A stretch of 64,000 nucleotides of DNA, from assembly GCF_900111945.1 (NCBI RefSeq), contig NZ_FOYO01000001.1, forward strand, positions 410,251 to 474,250, written 5' to 3'. A model generated the notes under the pieces. That model was given only the letters and a program-made list of their open reading frames with translations. It was not told the origin of the DNA and ran no database searches. Shown piece by piece: positions 15,250 through 25,616 of this stretch. A program made the position numbers and the translations under genes. Positions within the stretch are counted from its first letter, which is position 1; every line of letters begins with the position of its first letter. Source of the stretch: Litoreibacter janthinus (GTDB lineage Bacteria; Pseudomonadota; Alphaproteobacteria; Rhodobacterales; Rhodobacteraceae).

Positions 15250-18181
15250 CCCTAACAACGGCAAACCACGCGTTTTCGCCCTATCTCCAGGCGTGGATTT
15301 CCCCGCTGCCCTTGTCGCGGGTCTGCAGGAGCTTATGGCTGGCCATGCCCCACACGACATGGCGCGGGTCGAGCTTTTTGTGAACACTGCGCGCATGAGA
15401 CGTCGTATTCAGGAGTTGTTTTCCCGCGGCGGCGCCAGTTTTTTACCCAAATTGCGGCTTGTCACTGATTTAGGCGAGAACGAGGTGTTTGCCGATCTGC
15501 CCGACACCGCCAACCCACTTGCTCGCCGCCTTGAGATTGCACAACTGGTGCGCAAGTTAATCGAGAGAGAGCCGGATATCGCGGCACGGGCGCATACATT
15601 TGATCTGGCCGACAGCCTTGCTTCGTTGATGGAGGAAATGCAAAGCGAGGGCGTTCATCCCGATGCTTTGGCGCAATTGGACGTTGCGGATCATTCCGCC
15701 CACTGGGCGCGCAGCCAGAAATTTCTGGAGCTTGTCACGCACTTCTTTGCCACAGACGCCCCCCTGAACGCCGAGGCGCGGCAACGGATCGTTGTTTCCC
15801 GCCTGATCAAGCGTTGGGAGGTGTCCCCCCCCGAACATCCTGTGATCATCGCAGGTTCGACCGGATCGCGTGGCACGACACGGCTGCTGATGGAAGCAGT
15901 CGCGAGGCTGCCACAAGGCGCACTAATTCTACCCGGATTCGACACTATTATGCCCGAAAAGGTCTGGGATCAGCTCGATGACGAAATGACAAGCGAGGAC
16001 CATCCGCAGTATCGTTTCCACGCACTGCTGCGCGCGTTGGATATCCCTGCGGACAAAGTTCCGCTTTGGATAACAACCGCCCCCGCACAAGCTGATCGCA
16101 ACGCGCTTGTGTCCCTGGCGTTGCGCCCTGCCCCAGTTACGGACGACTGGCTTCTGGAAGGCCCTGATCTAGAGAATTTGGCGGCCGCAACCGAAGCCGT
16201 CACCTTGATCGAAGCCCCCACTGCTCGGGCCGAGGCGCTTGCCATCTCACTGCGACTACGTAAAGCCGCTGAAGACGGACAAAGCGCAGCGCTCATCTCG
16301 CCAGACAGAACACTGACGCGGCAGGTCACGGCTGCTTTACAACGCTGGGGAATAGAACCGGACGACAGCGCGGGCATTCCGTTGCCACAAACCCCGAGCG
16401 GCCGGATCTTGCGACAAACGGCAGACCTGATGGGGCGAAAGCTGCCATCGGATAAATTGCTGGCGCTGCTGAAGCACCCGCTCGTAGCGCGTGAAGATCG
16501 GGGGGATCACCTCAAGCGTACCCGCGATTTGGAACTGAAGCTTTTGCGCGGCGGGCCCCCTTTTCCGACGCGTCGAGAGGTTGAGGTTTGGGCGGCAAAG
16601 CGCGAATCTGACACCGAGACGCATGTATGGGTCTCTTGGCTTTGGGACATTCTGGACGCCTTGGCATCTTGCGCCTCTGCGCCTTTGCCTGACCTTCTGG
16701 AGCAGCACATCGCTTTAACCGAAAAGCTATGCGCAGGGCCGGGAAAAAGCGATGCGGGCACATTGTGGAACAAGCCGTCAGGCGAAGAGGCCGCGAAGGC
16801 CGTCAGCAATCTGCGCGAGGCCGCAGCGGCTGGTGGGGAAATGGCGTGCGCCGATTATAGCGATTTGATGCATTTCGTCCTGAACCAGCACGAGGTTCGC
16901 GATCCGAACGCACCCCATGCCGGTATTATGATCTGGGGTACTCTGGAAGCACGCGTTCAAGGCGCGGATCTGGTGATCCTCGCAGGTCTCAATGATGGAA
17001 TTTGGCCAGAACTGCCTGGGCCCGACCCGTGGCTCAATCGACAAATGCGACGCGACGCTGGGCTGCTTTTGCCAGATCGGCGTATCGGGCTCTCTGCACA
17101 TGATTTCCAGCAGGCGATTGCAGCACCCGAAGTTTGGCTGACCCGATCCAAACGCGACGCCGAGGCTGAAACCGTTCAATCGCGCTGGATCAACCGTTTG
17201 ACCAATCTGCTGAACGGATTGGACGGCAGCGGTGCCCCAGCTTTGAAAGCAATGCGCGAACGCGGCGATGATTGGGTCAAGCTTGCCATGACGCTTGATC
17301 TGCCGCGAGACCAGGTGATGCCCGCCCAGCGGCCCTCACCGGTGCCACCTGTGCACGCGCGCCCGAAATCGCTGCCGGTGACGCAGATTGAAACCCTGAT
17401 CCGCGACCCCTACGCCGTTTACGCCCGCTACGTCCTGCGCCTGCGCCCGCTGGATCCACTACACGCCACGGCAGATGCGCCGTTGCGGGGTTTGGCGCTG
17501 CACGACGTGCTTGAGCGGTTCATCAAAGACACCGCGACGCACCTGCCGGACGACGCTGTGCAACTCCTGACGGATTTGGCCGACGAGGTTTTTGCCACGA
17601 CAGTGCCATGGCCCGCGACCCGCGCCATGTGGAAGGCCAAGCTGGCACGCGTGGCTCCGTGGTTTGTCGACACGGAGCATACGCGCCGCCAATACGCCCG
17701 CCCCTTGCGGCAGGAAGAGAAAGGCGCTGTCGCGCTGGACGGGATCGACTTCACGCTGGAGGGCCGTGCCGACCGGATCGACGAGGCAACCGATGGCGCA
17801 TTGTTCCTGTATGATTACAAGACCGGATCGCTTCCGACAAAACCCCAACGAGAGCATTTCAATAAACAGTTGCCGCTGCTGGCAGCGATAGCCGATCGCG
17901 GCGGATTCAAAGGTTTGACAGGGCGCAAAGTGATCGGCGCAGATTATCTGGGATTGGGGTCCGACCCCAATCAAGAGGGCGACCGGTTCGAGTTTGGCGA
18001 TCTGGACAAGGTCTGGGACGAACTTGTGGCGTTGATTAGCGCTTATTTAGACCCTGATAAGGGGTTTTCTTCCCGTCGTGCTGTTTTCGAGGCCCGGTGG
18101 GAACAGAACTACGATCACCTTGCCCGTTTCGGTGAATGGGATGAGACAGACGATGCGGTGCGCATGGAGGTGGGTCAATGA
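15242..18181 (+). CDS. addB: AddB, double-strand break repair nuclease subunit
   Basis: Subunit of the AddAB helicase-nuclease that processes broken DNA ends for RecA, the alphaproteobacterial counterpart of RecBCD. The 979-residue product has a degenerate N-terminal helicase-like part (SPGVDFPAALVAGL) and a C-terminal PD-(D/E)XK nuclease: LHDVLERFI near residue 755 and EGRADRIDEA followed by LYDYKTGSLP around residues 840-865. It overlaps murU upstream and addA downstream (ATGA). Confidence 0.95.
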   Translation: MFDPNNGKPRVFALSPGVDFPAALVAGLQELMAGHAPHDMARVELFVNTARMRRRIQELFSRGGASFLPKLRLVTDLGENEVFADLPDTANPLARRLEIAQLVRKLIEREPDIAARAHTFDLADSLASLMEEMQSEGVHPDALAQLDVADHSAHWARSQKFLELVTHFFATDAPLNAEARQRIVVSRLIKRWEVSPPEHPVIIAGSTGSRGTTRLLMEAVARLPQGALILPGFDTIMPEKVWDQLDDEMTSEDHPQYRFHALLRALDIPADKVPLWITTAPAQADRNALVSLALRPAPVTDDWLLEGPDLENLAAATEAVTLIEAPTARAEALAISLRLRKAAEDGQSAALISPDRTLTRQVTAALQRWGIEPDDSAGIPLPQTPSGRILRQTADLMGRKLPSDKLLALLKHPLVAREDRGDHLKRTRDLELKLLRGGPPFPTRREVEVWAAKRESDTETHVWVSWLWDILDALASCASAPLPDLLEQHIALTEKLCAGPGKSDAGTLWNKPSGEEAAKAVSNLREAAAAGGEMACADYSDLMHFVLNQHEVRDPNAPHAGIMIWGTLEARVQGADLVILAGLNDGIWPELPGPDPWLNRQMRRDAGLLLPDRRIGLSAHDFQQAIAAPEVWLTRSKRDAEAETVQSRWINRLTNLLNGLDGSGAPALKAMRERGDDWVKLAMTLDLPRDQVMPAQRPSPVPPVHARPKSLPVTQIETLIRDPYAVYARYVLRLRPLDPLHATADAPLRGLALHDVLERFIKDTATHLPDDAVQLLTDLADEVFATTVPWPATRAMWKAKLARVAPWFVDTEHTRRQYARPLRQEEKGAVALDGIDFTLEGRADRIDEATDGALFLYDYKTGSLPTKPQREHFNKQLPLLAAIADRGGFKGLTGRKVIGADYLGLGSDPNQEGDRFEFGDLDKVWDELVALISAYLDPDKGFSSRRAVFEARWEQNYDHLARFGEWDETDDAVRMEVGQ

Positions 18182-21100
18182 AGCGTGACGCCGCCACTTT
18201 GGCGCAGGTCTCTGCGTCGAACCCGAAAATGTCCACGTGGCTGGCTGCAAACGCAGGGTCTGGCAAGACGCGGGTGCTGACCGATCGCGTCGCACGGCTG
18301 TTGTTGGATGGCGTCCCGCCGGAGAAAATTCTGTGTCTAACATATACGAAAGCGGCCGCCTCCGAGATGCAGAACCGCCTGTTCCAGCGACTTGGGGACT
18401 GGGCAATGATGCCCGATGCCAAACTTCGTGATAGCCTGACAGCCTTGGGCGCATCAAACATTGCGCCCGCAGTTTTGTCCGACGCGCGGCGTTTGTTTGC
18501 CAAAGCAATTGAGACCCCAGGCGGATTGAAGATCCAAACAATCCACTCTTTCTGCGCCTCGTTGCTGCGACGCTTCCCGCTGGAAGCTGGCGTTTCGCCC
18601 GCATTCACCGAAATGGACGATCGCGCAGCGAAGACATTGCGGGAAGACGTGATGGACGAGATCGCCATCGAAGCCCCAGACGCGATGGCCGCGCTGGCGA
18701 GCCATTTCACAGGGGCGGAACTGGACGGCTTCTTGCAGGAAGTTCTGGGCCGGAAGGAGATATTCGCTCAGGACGCCACTGAGGACGAATTGCGTGAGGC
18801 AGGCGGTCTACCCACGGGTGTGGACGAGGCGATGATACTTGAGACAGTCTTCCACGGGGCCGAAGCAGAACTCTTGCGCGATGTCGCTACTGTGCTTCAG
18901 GGCTGCATAGGCAAATCAGATGTTCAACTAGGTGAGAGTTTGGCATTGCTGGACTGCTCCACCCCCAACTTGTTCTTGATAGCGCAGCTCGAAAAATTGT
19001 TCCTTACTGCGAAAGGGAAATCTGCCGGCCATCCGCGAACGTACCCCCCCACCAAAGACGCGAAGCAAGCACTCGGCGCCTTGTTAGACCCTTTTGATGC
19101 CTTGAGATTGCGCATCTCCGAGGCCCGCCCGATGCGGCAAGCATTGGACGCGCATCGCCGCAACCTGGCGCTTCATCAGTTCGCGCGGGCCTATTTGCCA
19201 CGGCTAGAGGCGCATAAGCAGGCACGCGCCTGGCTAGACTTTGACGACCTGATCCTGAAGGCCCGCGCCCTGCTTACCGACCCGAATGTTGCTGCTTGGG
19301 TGCTGTTCAGGCTTGATGGTGGAATTGACCACATATTAGTGGACGAAGCTCAAGACACGGCCCCGCGCCAATGGGATGTTGTTCGGTTGCTGGCGCATGA
19401 GTTTACAGCCGGCCGAGGTGCGCGGGCGGATACGGACCGTACGATCTTCGTGGTCGGGGATCAGAAGCAATCGATCTACTCCTTCCAAGGGGCCGACCCG
19501 GATGCGTTCGAAGCGATGCGGGCCCATTTTGACGAGTCTTTATCGGCAATCGGCCAACCGTTGCAGAGACAGGATTTGCTACATTCCTTCAGGTCGTCCA
19601 AGGCGGTTCTGGATCTGGTAGATGCCAGCTTCACCGGCGATCTGAAGCGCGGGATGGGAGATCGCGTTGAGCATGTCGCGTTCAAGGAAGACCTGCCCGG
19701 GCGAGTGGACCTGTGGGACTGGGTCGACGAGACCGAGAAAGCCGAAAAGAAAGATTGGTTCGACCCCGTTGATACCGTGGGGGATGACCATCACTCGGTC
19801 ATACTTGCCCGCCAGATTGCCGCCACCATCAAAGATCGACTGCTTCACGGCCAGATCACCGAGATCAAGCGAGAGGATGGACGGGACGTCGAAAAGACAC
19901 GCCGGATTGAAGCTGGCGACTTCCTGATCCTAGTGCAGCGTAGATCGACCCTATTCCACGAGATCATTCGTGCGTGTAAGGATGCGGGCCTGCCGATGGC
20001 CGGAGCCGATCGGCTGCGAATTGGCGCAGAGCTTGGCGTGAAAGACTTGACCGCTTTGATGCGCTATCTCGCGACGCCAGAGGATGATCTTTCGCTTGCC
20101 GCGGTCCTGCGCTCCCCGCTTTGCGGCCTTTCTGAAGCGGAGCTGTTCGACTTGGCCCATGGCCGCGCCAACTACCTAAGAGCCGCACTTGAAGATCAAA
20201 AAGCACGTTTCGGTTCCGTCTATGACATGCTCAAAGACCTGCGCGACAACGCCGACTATCTTCGGCCCTATGATTTGCTGGAGCGGGCCCTGACCCGCCA
20301 CAATGGACGTGAGAAGCTCTTGGCGCGGCTTGGCATGGAAGCGGACGAAGGCATTGCTGCACTGCTTGATCAGGCAATGGCGTATGAGCGCGCGGATATT
20401 CCATCGCTGACGGGATTTCTGGAATGGCTGGCCCGCGACGAAGTCACGATCAAACGCCAAATGGACAGCGCCGGAGACGCGATCCGGGTGATGACGGTAC
20501 ACGGGGCCAAGGGGTTGGAAGCACCGATTGTTATTCTGCCGGATACAGGGCAGGTACGGAACTCGGTGCGTGATGACGTTCTGGACCGAAATGGCGTGGC
20601 GCTATGGAAGGCCAAATCCGAAGACCTGCCACCAGTTCAGATCGACTTGACACACGACATCAAAACCCGCCAGCTCGAAGAACGGATGCGGCTCCTCTAC
20701 GTTGCTATGACCCGCGCTGAAAGTTGGCTGATCGTGTGCGGTGCGGGCAAGCCGGCCAAGCTTGAGGACGGCGGCTGGTATGCTGTCGCGGAGGCCGGTA
20801 TGGCGGCCATGGGAGCGACTGGCGGCCGGCTAGAACATCTGCAATGGCCAGATGATTTACCCCGACGCGACGCCAAAGCACCACAAGTCCGGGACGCTTT
20901 GCCGGAATGGGCGGAAACCGAAGCCGCCGCGCCAGTTGCCGCGACTGAACCATTATCGCCCTCGAAATTCGATGGCCCTAAAGCGCTCGCGGATCCCAGT
21001 GGCATGGCCTTGTCGGAAGACGACGCCAAAACCCGCGGCACTGCATTGCATAGATTGCTGGAGCATTTGCCCGGCGCGGCCGACCCAGTCGGGTTGGCGA

Positions 21101-21516
21101 ACCGGCTTGGGCGCTATGGCCCGAATAACGAAGATCTACTGCCATTGGCGCAGGCCGTCCTAAGCGAGCCTTCGCTGGCCCACGTTTTCGCAAAGGGCAC
21201 GCTGGCAGAAATCACATTGACGGCGAAATTGCCCTCGATTGGCGGGCGGGCGGTGTTGGGGACGGTTGATCGCCTGATCATCGACCGAGACCGAATCCTC
21301 GCGGTCGATTTCAAGTCCAACACTGTCGTCCCAAGCGCGCCAGAGAAAACACCGTCGGGCCTTCTCGCTCAGATGGGGGCCTATCTGGAAATGCTTGAGC
21401 AGCTATATCCGGAGAAAACCGTAGACGTAGCAGTCCTTTGGACCCAAACGGCGCAACTTTCTGTCCTACCGCACGACATCGTGAGGCGCGCACTGGTCGC
21501 AGCCCATACATCTTGA
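18178..21516 (+). CDS. addA: AddA, double-strand break repair helicase-nuclease subunit
   Basis: A 1112-residue UvrD-type (superfamily 1) helicase with a nuclease tail. Walker A is WLAANAGSGKTRVLTDRVARL at residues 20-40; motif II DEAQDTAPRQWD lies near residue 387; motif VI LLYVAMTRAESWL near residue 840. The C-terminal nuclease core is AVDFKSNTVV near residue 1042. Length and order match alphaproteobacterial AddA. It is translationally coupled to addB; trxA follows after 63 bases. Confidence 0.96.
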   Translation: MKRDAATLAQVSASNPKMSTWLAANAGSGKTRVLTDRVARLLLDGVPPEKILCLTYTKAAASEMQNRLFQRLGDWAMMPDAKLRDSLTALGASNIAPAVLSDARRLFAKAIETPGGLKIQTIHSFCASLLRRFPLEAGVSPAFTEMDDRAAKTLREDVMDEIAIEAPDAMAALASHFTGAELDGFLQEVLGRKEIFAQDATEDELREAGGLPTGVDEAMILETVFHGAEAELLRDVATVLQGCIGKSDVQLGESLALLDCSTPNLFLIAQLEKLFLTAKGKSAGHPRTYPPTKDAKQALGALLDPFDALRLRISEARPMRQALDAHRRNLALHQFARAYLPRLEAHKQARAWLDFDDLILKARALLTDPNVAAWVLFRLDGGIDHILVDEAQDTAPRQWDVVRLLAHEFTAGRGARADTDRTIFVVGDQKQSIYSFQGADPDAFEAMRAHFDESLSAIGQPLQRQDLLHSFRSSKAVLDLVDASFTGDLKRGMGDRVEHVAFKEDLPGRVDLWDWVDETEKAEKKDWFDPVDTVGDDHHSVILARQIAATIKDRLLHGQITEIKREDGRDVEKTRRIEAGDFLILVQRRSTLFHEIIRACKDAGLPMAGADRLRIGAELGVKDLTALMRYLATPEDDLSLAAVLRSPLCGLSEAELFDLAHGRANYLRAALEDQKARFGSVYDMLKDLRDNADYLRPYDLLERALTRHNGREKLLARLGMEADEGIAALLDQAMAYERADIPSLTGFLEWLARDEVTIKRQMDSAGDAIRVMTVHGAKGLEAPIVILPDTGQVRNSVRDDVLDRNGVALWKAKSEDLPPVQIDLTHDIKTRQLEERMRLLYVAMTRAESWLIVCGAGKPAKLEDGGWYAVAEAGMAAMGATGGRLEHLQWPDDLPRRDAKAPQVRDALPEWAETEAAAPVAATEPLSPSKFDGPKALADPSGMALSEDDAKTRGTALHRLLEHLPGAADPVGLANRLGRYGPNNEDLLPLAQAVLSEPSLAHVFAKGTLAEITLTAKLPSIGGRAVLGTVDRLIIDRDRILAVDFKSNTVVPSAPEKTPSGLLAQMGAYLEMLEQLYPEKTVDVAVLWTQTAQLSVLPHDIVRRALVAAHTS

Positions 21517-21579
21517 CGCCATCGGCTGGGGTACCTACGTTCCAACCAACATAAATCAGACCCATTTGGAGGGCTAAAC

Positions 21580-21900
21580 ATGGCCACCGTCGCAGCAACT
21601 GATGCAACATTTGACGCCGAAGTACGCAACTCTGACATCCCCGTCATGGTTGATTTTTGGGCAGAATGGTGCGGTCCTTGCAAACAGATCGGCCCAGCTT
21701 TGGAAGAGCTGTCCGCTGAATACGAAGGCAAAGTTAAAATCGTTAAGGTGAACATTGACGAGAACCCGAATGCCGCCGCAGCCGTTGGCGTGCGCTCCAT
21801 TCCTGCTCTGTTCATGTTCAAGGACGGCGAAGTCGTATCCAACCGCGTTGGCGCTGCTCCGAAATCCGCATTCGAAGGCTGGATCAAAGAGACCGTCTAA
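21580..21900 (+). CDS. trxA: Thioredoxin 1
   Basis: A 106-residue cytosolic disulfide reductase. The active site WCGPCK has cysteines at residues 31 and 34, preceded by MVDFWAEWC and followed by the cis-proline segment [12 protein letters not shown] strong ribosome site (TTTGGAGGGC) precedes the ATG. Its position behind addA is usual in Rhodobacterales, and an intrinsic terminator follows the stop. Confidence 0.97.
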   Translation: MATVAATDATFDAEVRNSDIPVMVDFWAEWCGPCKQIGPALEELSAEYEGKVKIVKVNIDENPNAAAAVGVRSIPALFMFKDGEVVSNRVGAAPKSAFEGWIKETV

Positions 21901-21922
21901 TTCGGAAGCGGCATTGAATTCA

Positions 21923-21960
21923 GAAAGGGCGCGGTCGACCGGCTGCGCCCTTTTTCTTTG
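21923..21960 (+). terminator. trxA terminator
   Basis: AAAGGGCGC and GCGCCCTTT form a 9-bp stem around GGTCGACCGGCT, followed by a T-run (TTTTTCTTT). It begins about 25 bases after the trxA stop and ends the long tsaE-to-trxA run. Confidence 0.85.
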
Positions 21961-22090
21961 CCCTGAGGATATGCGAACCCCTCTAAGTTTGCTCATTATT
22001 TAGGCATATTGCCATTAGTTGCGGCAGATAATGGGCCAAACTCTGCCAACCTGCCCTTAGCTGTGATCCAACAGCAGGATTGGAAACCAT

Positions 22091-22948
22091 ATGCTGGAGG
22101 CGGCGATCCTACACACCGCCAACCCCGAACCGCACGAAAGTGTCCCACGTCAACCGCGCGCCGTTGGTGCGGGGCAGGTTTCTGTGCGCGCGAGCGAGAC
22201 GGGCCAAACGCGGCTTGCCAACCTGCGCCAATCGGGCTCCCTCAAATTGGTGTTCCCGCAAACCCACCGGCCGGATGCCGAGGCGATCATTGTCAACACT
22301 GCGGGCGGCATCACAGGTGGCGACCGGTTCGAAGTTTCTGCCGATGTCGGGGCTGGCGCAACGCTCACCCTGACCACTCAGGCAGCGGAGCGCGCCTACA
22401 AAGCCCAGACCGGCGAGGTCGGGCGCGTAAAAACTCGACTAACCGTTGCCGAAGACGCCCAACTGAACTGGCTTCCACAAGAGATGATTCTGTTCGACAA
22501 CAGTGCGCTGTGTCGTCGTCTGGATATCGCCCTCGCGAGCAGGGCCCGACTGCTGATGGTGGAGCCATTAGTGTTCGGTCGCGCAGCGATGAAAGAGACT
22601 CTAACTCAAGTGAATTTCGACGATCGCATCCAAATAAATCGCGGCGGTCGCGCGATTTATTTGGACGGAATGCGCCTCTTAGGAGACGCGGCTGCCCATC
22701 TCGCCCGCCCCGCTATTGCCAACGGCGCGGGAGCGATGGCGACCCTTGTCATGGTATCGCCCGACGCCGCACCGAAACTTGATGCGATCCGTGCCCTGCT
22801 TCCGAAGACAGCCGGCGCCAGCATGATTGCAGAGGATGTATTGGTACTGCGCCTGCTCGCCAGCGACAGCTTTGAGATGCGTCGCAGTTTGGTCCCTGTG
22901 CTGGATCTGTTGACGCACAACACTCTTCCCACGTCATGGAGACTTTGA
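22091..22948 (+). CDS. ureD: Urease accessory protein UreD
   Basis: A 285-residue scaffold protein that binds apo-urease and recruits UreF and UreG for nickel insertion. Family landmarks include PRQPRAVGAGQVSVRASET near the N-terminus, NTAGGITGGDRF near residues 68-80 and TTQAAERAYK near residue 98, and the LPQEMILFDNSAL segment. The ATG at 22091 lacks a strong ribosome site. First gene of the urease operon, after a gap of about 130 bases from the trxA terminator. Confidence 0.94.
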   Translation: MLEAAILHTANPEPHESVPRQPRAVGAGQVSVRASETGQTRLANLRQSGSLKLVFPQTHRPDAEAIIVNTAGGITGGDRFEVSADVGAGATLTLTTQAAERAYKAQTGEVGRVKTRLTVAEDAQLNWLPQEMILFDNSALCRRLDIALASRARLLMVEPLVFGRAAMKETLTQVNFDDRIQINRGGRAIYLDGMRLLGDAAAHLARPAIANGAGAMATLVMVSPDAAPKLDAIRALLPKTAGASMIAEDVLVLRLLASDSFEMRRSLVPVLDLLTHNTLPTSWRL

Positions 22949-22951
22949 CTT

Positions 22952-23254
22952 ATGCAACTGACCCCCCGTGAAAAGGACAAATTGCTGGTGGCCATGGCCG
23001 CCGAAGTTGCGCGTAAACGCCTCGCACGCGGTGTGAAACTGAACCACCCCGAAGCGATTGCACTGATCACCGACGCAGTTGTCGAAGGTGCACGGGACGG
23101 GCGGTCTGTTGCAGACATGATGGAAGCGGGCGGTCAGGTGATTACCCGCGAGCAATGCATGGACGGTATCGCCGAGATGATCCACGAAGTGCAGGTTGAA
23201 GCCACGTTTCCGGACGGCACCAAGCTGGTCACCGTCCACAACCCTATCCGCTAA
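22952..23254 (+). CDS. ureA: Urease subunit gamma
   Basis: The smallest structural urease subunit, 100 residues, the normal length for bacterial three-gene ureases. It starts [20 protein letters not shown] and shows [21 protein letters not shown], then [17 protein letters not shown] and the C-terminal HNPIR. It begins 3 bases after the ureD stop, so the two are translationally linked. The protein assembles with UreB and UreC in the cytosol. Confidence 0.97.
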   Translation: MQLTPREKDKLLVAMAAEVARKRLARGVKLNHPEAIALITDAVVEGARDGRSVADMMEAGGQVITREQCMDGIAEMIHEVQVEATFPDGTKLVTVHNPIR

Positions 23255-23264
23255 GGAAGTTCAG

Positions 23265-23570
23265 ATGATCCCCGGAGAATTGTTCCCTGCCGACGGCACT
23301 TTAACCCTAAACGCGGGCAAAGAGGCTATAACCCTGATGGTTGCGAACACCGGCGACCGGCCCGTTCAGGTCGGAAGCCACTACCACTTTGCGGAAAGCA
23401 ACCCGTCACTTGAATTCGACCGCGACGCGGCACACGGCACACGGCTGGACATCGCGGCAGGCACCGCCGTGCGGTTCGAACCGGGGCAGCGGCGCGAGGT
23501 GGATCTCATCCCGATCGGCGGCGAGCGCCGCATCTTTGGCTTCAACAGTCAAGTTATGGGGGATTTGTGA
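23265..23570 (+). CDS. ureB: Urease subunit beta
   Basis: A 101-residue urease structural subunit, starting MIPGELF with the ribosome site AAGGAAG just upstream. Typical segments are [19 protein letters not shown] near residues 27-45, [16 protein letters not shown], and the C-terminal [13 protein letters not shown]. The stop overlaps the following small gene (TGATG), which separates it from ureC. Confidence 0.97.
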   Translation: MIPGELFPADGTLTLNAGKEAITLMVANTGDRPVQVGSHYHFAESNPSLEFDRDAAHGTRLDIAAGTAVRFEPGQRREVDLIPIGGERRIFGFNSQVMGDL

Positions 23571-23884
23571 TGGGAAAAAACGCAACGCCGCTCGATCACT
23601 GGCAAAACGCCCTCCAGCTCGGAATGATGACCATGGAAGCGAATGCGGTCATCGGCATGCGCATTTGGGGTATGGCCGGATTCTGGGCCGTCACCGACAG
23701 CGAAAACCAACGCATGATTAGCGAGAAAGCCGAGGCCGCGAAGCAAGGCATGATGGCTGCAGGTTTGGCCACCATGAAAGGGCAGCGGCCAGATCAAGTT
23801 CTTGCCGCCGCAATCAAACCAGTTCGACGCAAGACACGCGCCAATTCGAAACGCCTCGCGAAACGCGGCCCGAAGCTGCGCTAG
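23570..23884 (+). CDS. Small conserved urease-operon protein of unknown function
   Basis: A 104-residue protein encoded between ureB and ureC, overlapping ureB by one base. It is rich in methionine and alanine in the first two thirds (LGMMTMEANAVIGMRIWGMAGFW, EKAEAAKQGMMAAGLATM) and ends in a basic tail (RRKTRANSKRLAKRGPKLR). Similar proteins in Rhodobacteraceae are, as I recall, sometimes labelled antifreeze proteins, without evidence; the helical methionine-rich part and basic tail look more like a phasin-like or assembly factor. No enzymatic motif or signal peptide. Confidence 0.75.
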   Translation: MGKNATPLDHWQNALQLGMMTMEANAVIGMRIWGMAGFWAVTDSENQRMISEKAEAAKQGMMAAGLATMKGQRPDQVLAAAIKPVRRKTRANSKRLAKRGPKLR

Positions 23885-23899
23885 AAGAGAAGGACACCT

Positions 23900-25609
23900 A
23901 TGCCCCGCGAAATCTCCCGCGCCCAATATGCGGCGATGTATGGCCCGACCACCGGCGACAAGCTGCGGTTGGCGGATACCGACTTGATAATCGAAGTCGA
24001 ACGCGACCTGACCACCTATGGTGAAGAGGTCAAATTCGGCGGTGGCAAGGTGATCCGCGACGGTATGGGCCAGTCTCAGGTGACCCGCGCCGGCGGCGCC
24101 GTGGATACGGTCATCACCAATGCACTCATCGTGGACCATTCGGGCATCTACAAGGCCGACGTAGCGCTGAAGGACGGCTTGATCCACGCCATCGGCAAGG
24201 CAGGTAACCCTGATACCCAGTCCGGCGTCGACATCATCGTGGGTCCCGGAACAGAAGTGATAGCTGGCGAAGGCCGCATTCTGACGGCAGGCGGTATGGA
24301 CAGCCACATCCACTTTATTTGCCCGCAGCAGATGGAAGACTCGCTGCATTCTGGCGTGACAACCTGCTTTGGCGGCGGCACCGGACCCGCCCACGGCACA
24401 TTGGCCACCACTTGCACACCCGGGCCGTGGCATATCGGACGTATGCTGCAAGCCTTTGACGGCATTCCGATGAATATCGGTTTGTCAGGCAAGGGCAACG
24501 CAAGCAAACCTGATGCGCTGATCGAAATGGTCGAAGGCGGCGCCTGCTCGTTGAAGTTGCACGAGGATTGGGGCACCACCCCCGCCGCCATTGACTGCTG
24601 CCTGTCGGTGGCGGACGACATGGATGTGCAGGTGATGATCCACACCGATACCCTGAACGAGAGCGGTTTTGTGGAGCATACAGTCGCCGCAATGAAAGGG
24701 CGCACCATCCATGCATTCCACACGGAAGGCGCGGGGGGCGGGCATGCGCCCGACATCATAAAGGTCTGCGGCGAAGAATATGTGCTGCCATCCTCCACCA
24801 ACCCGACACGGCCGTTCACCGTGAACACGCTGGAGGAGCATCTGGACATGTTGATGGTGTGCCACCACCTCGACAAATCCATTCCAGAGGACATCGCATT
24901 TGCCGAAAGCCGCATCCGGCGCGAAACCATCGCGGCAGAGGATATTTTGCACGATATGGGAGCATTCTCGATCATCGCCTCGGACAGTCAAGCCATGGGC
25001 CGCGTGGGTGAGGTGCTGGTCCGCACTTGGCAAACCGCCGACAAGATGAAGAAACAGCGCGGGCGATTGACCGAGGAGACAGGCGACAACGACAACTTCC
25101 GTGTGCGCCGCTACATCGCCAAATACACGATCAACCCTGCGATTGCCCAAGGTGTCGGTCACGTCCTTGGCAGCATTGCGGTGGGCAAACGAGCCGATCT
25201 GGCATTGTGGAGCCCTGCCTTCTTCGGGGTAAAACCTGAAATGGTTTTGATGGCCGGAACAATCGTGGTTGCGCAGATGGGTGACCCAAACGCTTCGATC
25301 CCGACGCCGCAACCGGTCTATACGCGGCCAATGTTCGGCGCTTACGGTCGGTCGCTGGAGCAGTCCTCGGTCACCTTTGTATCTGGTGCGGCCCATGCGG
25401 CAGACATCGCAGGACAGCTTGGGCTGGCCAAGCAAACAATCGCGGTGAAAAACACCCGCAATATTGGCAAGTCCGACATGGTGCTGAACGACGCGCTGCC
25501 GCAGATAGAGGTGCACCCAGAAACCTACGAGGTTCGGGCAGACGGCGTCTTGCTTACGTGTCAGCCCGCCGAAAGCCTACCGATGGCGCAGCGCTATTTC
25601 ATGTTTTGA
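23900..25609 (+). CDS. ureC: Urease subunit alpha (catalytic)
   Basis: The 569-residue catalytic subunit hydrolysing urea to ammonia and carbamate at a dinickel centre. Nickel ligands and active-site residues are all present: HIHFICPQQ near residue 136, the carbamylated lysine at about 219 in [27 protein letters not shown] near residue 275, the flap CHHLDKSI near residue 321, and ASDSQAMGR near residue 363. Length is as expected. It follows the small inserted gene by 15 bases. Confidence 0.98.
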   Translation: MPREISRAQYAAMYGPTTGDKLRLADTDLIIEVERDLTTYGEEVKFGGGKVIRDGMGQSQVTRAGGAVDTVITNALIVDHSGIYKADVALKDGLIHAIGKAGNPDTQSGVDIIVGPGTEVIAGEGRILTAGGMDSHIHFICPQQMEDSLHSGVTTCFGGGTGPAHGTLATTCTPGPWHIGRMLQAFDGIPMNIGLSGKGNASKPDALIEMVEGGACSLKLHEDWGTTPAAIDCCLSVADDMDVQVMIHTDTLNESGFVEHTVAAMKGRTIHAFHTEGAGGGHAPDIIKVCGEEYVLPSSTNPTRPFTVNTLEEHLDMLMVCHHLDKSIPEDIAFAESRIRRETIAAEDILHDMGAFSIIASDSQAMGRVGEVLVRTWQTADKMKKQRGRLTEETGDNDNFRVRRYIAKYTINPAIAQGVGHVLGSIAVGKRADLALWSPAFFGVKPEMVLMAGTIVVAQMGDPNASIPTPQPVYTRPMFGAYGRSLEQSSVTFVSGAAHAADIAGQLGLAKQTIAVKNTRNIGKSDMVLNDALPQIEVHPETYEVRADGVLLTCQPAESLPMAQRYFMF

Positions 25610-25616
25610 GGGTACC

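Noticed and set aside
24485..25516. 343-codon open frame on the minus strand within ureC
   Set aside because: ureC carries every catalytic residue; the antisense frame has no recognisable motif or start signal.
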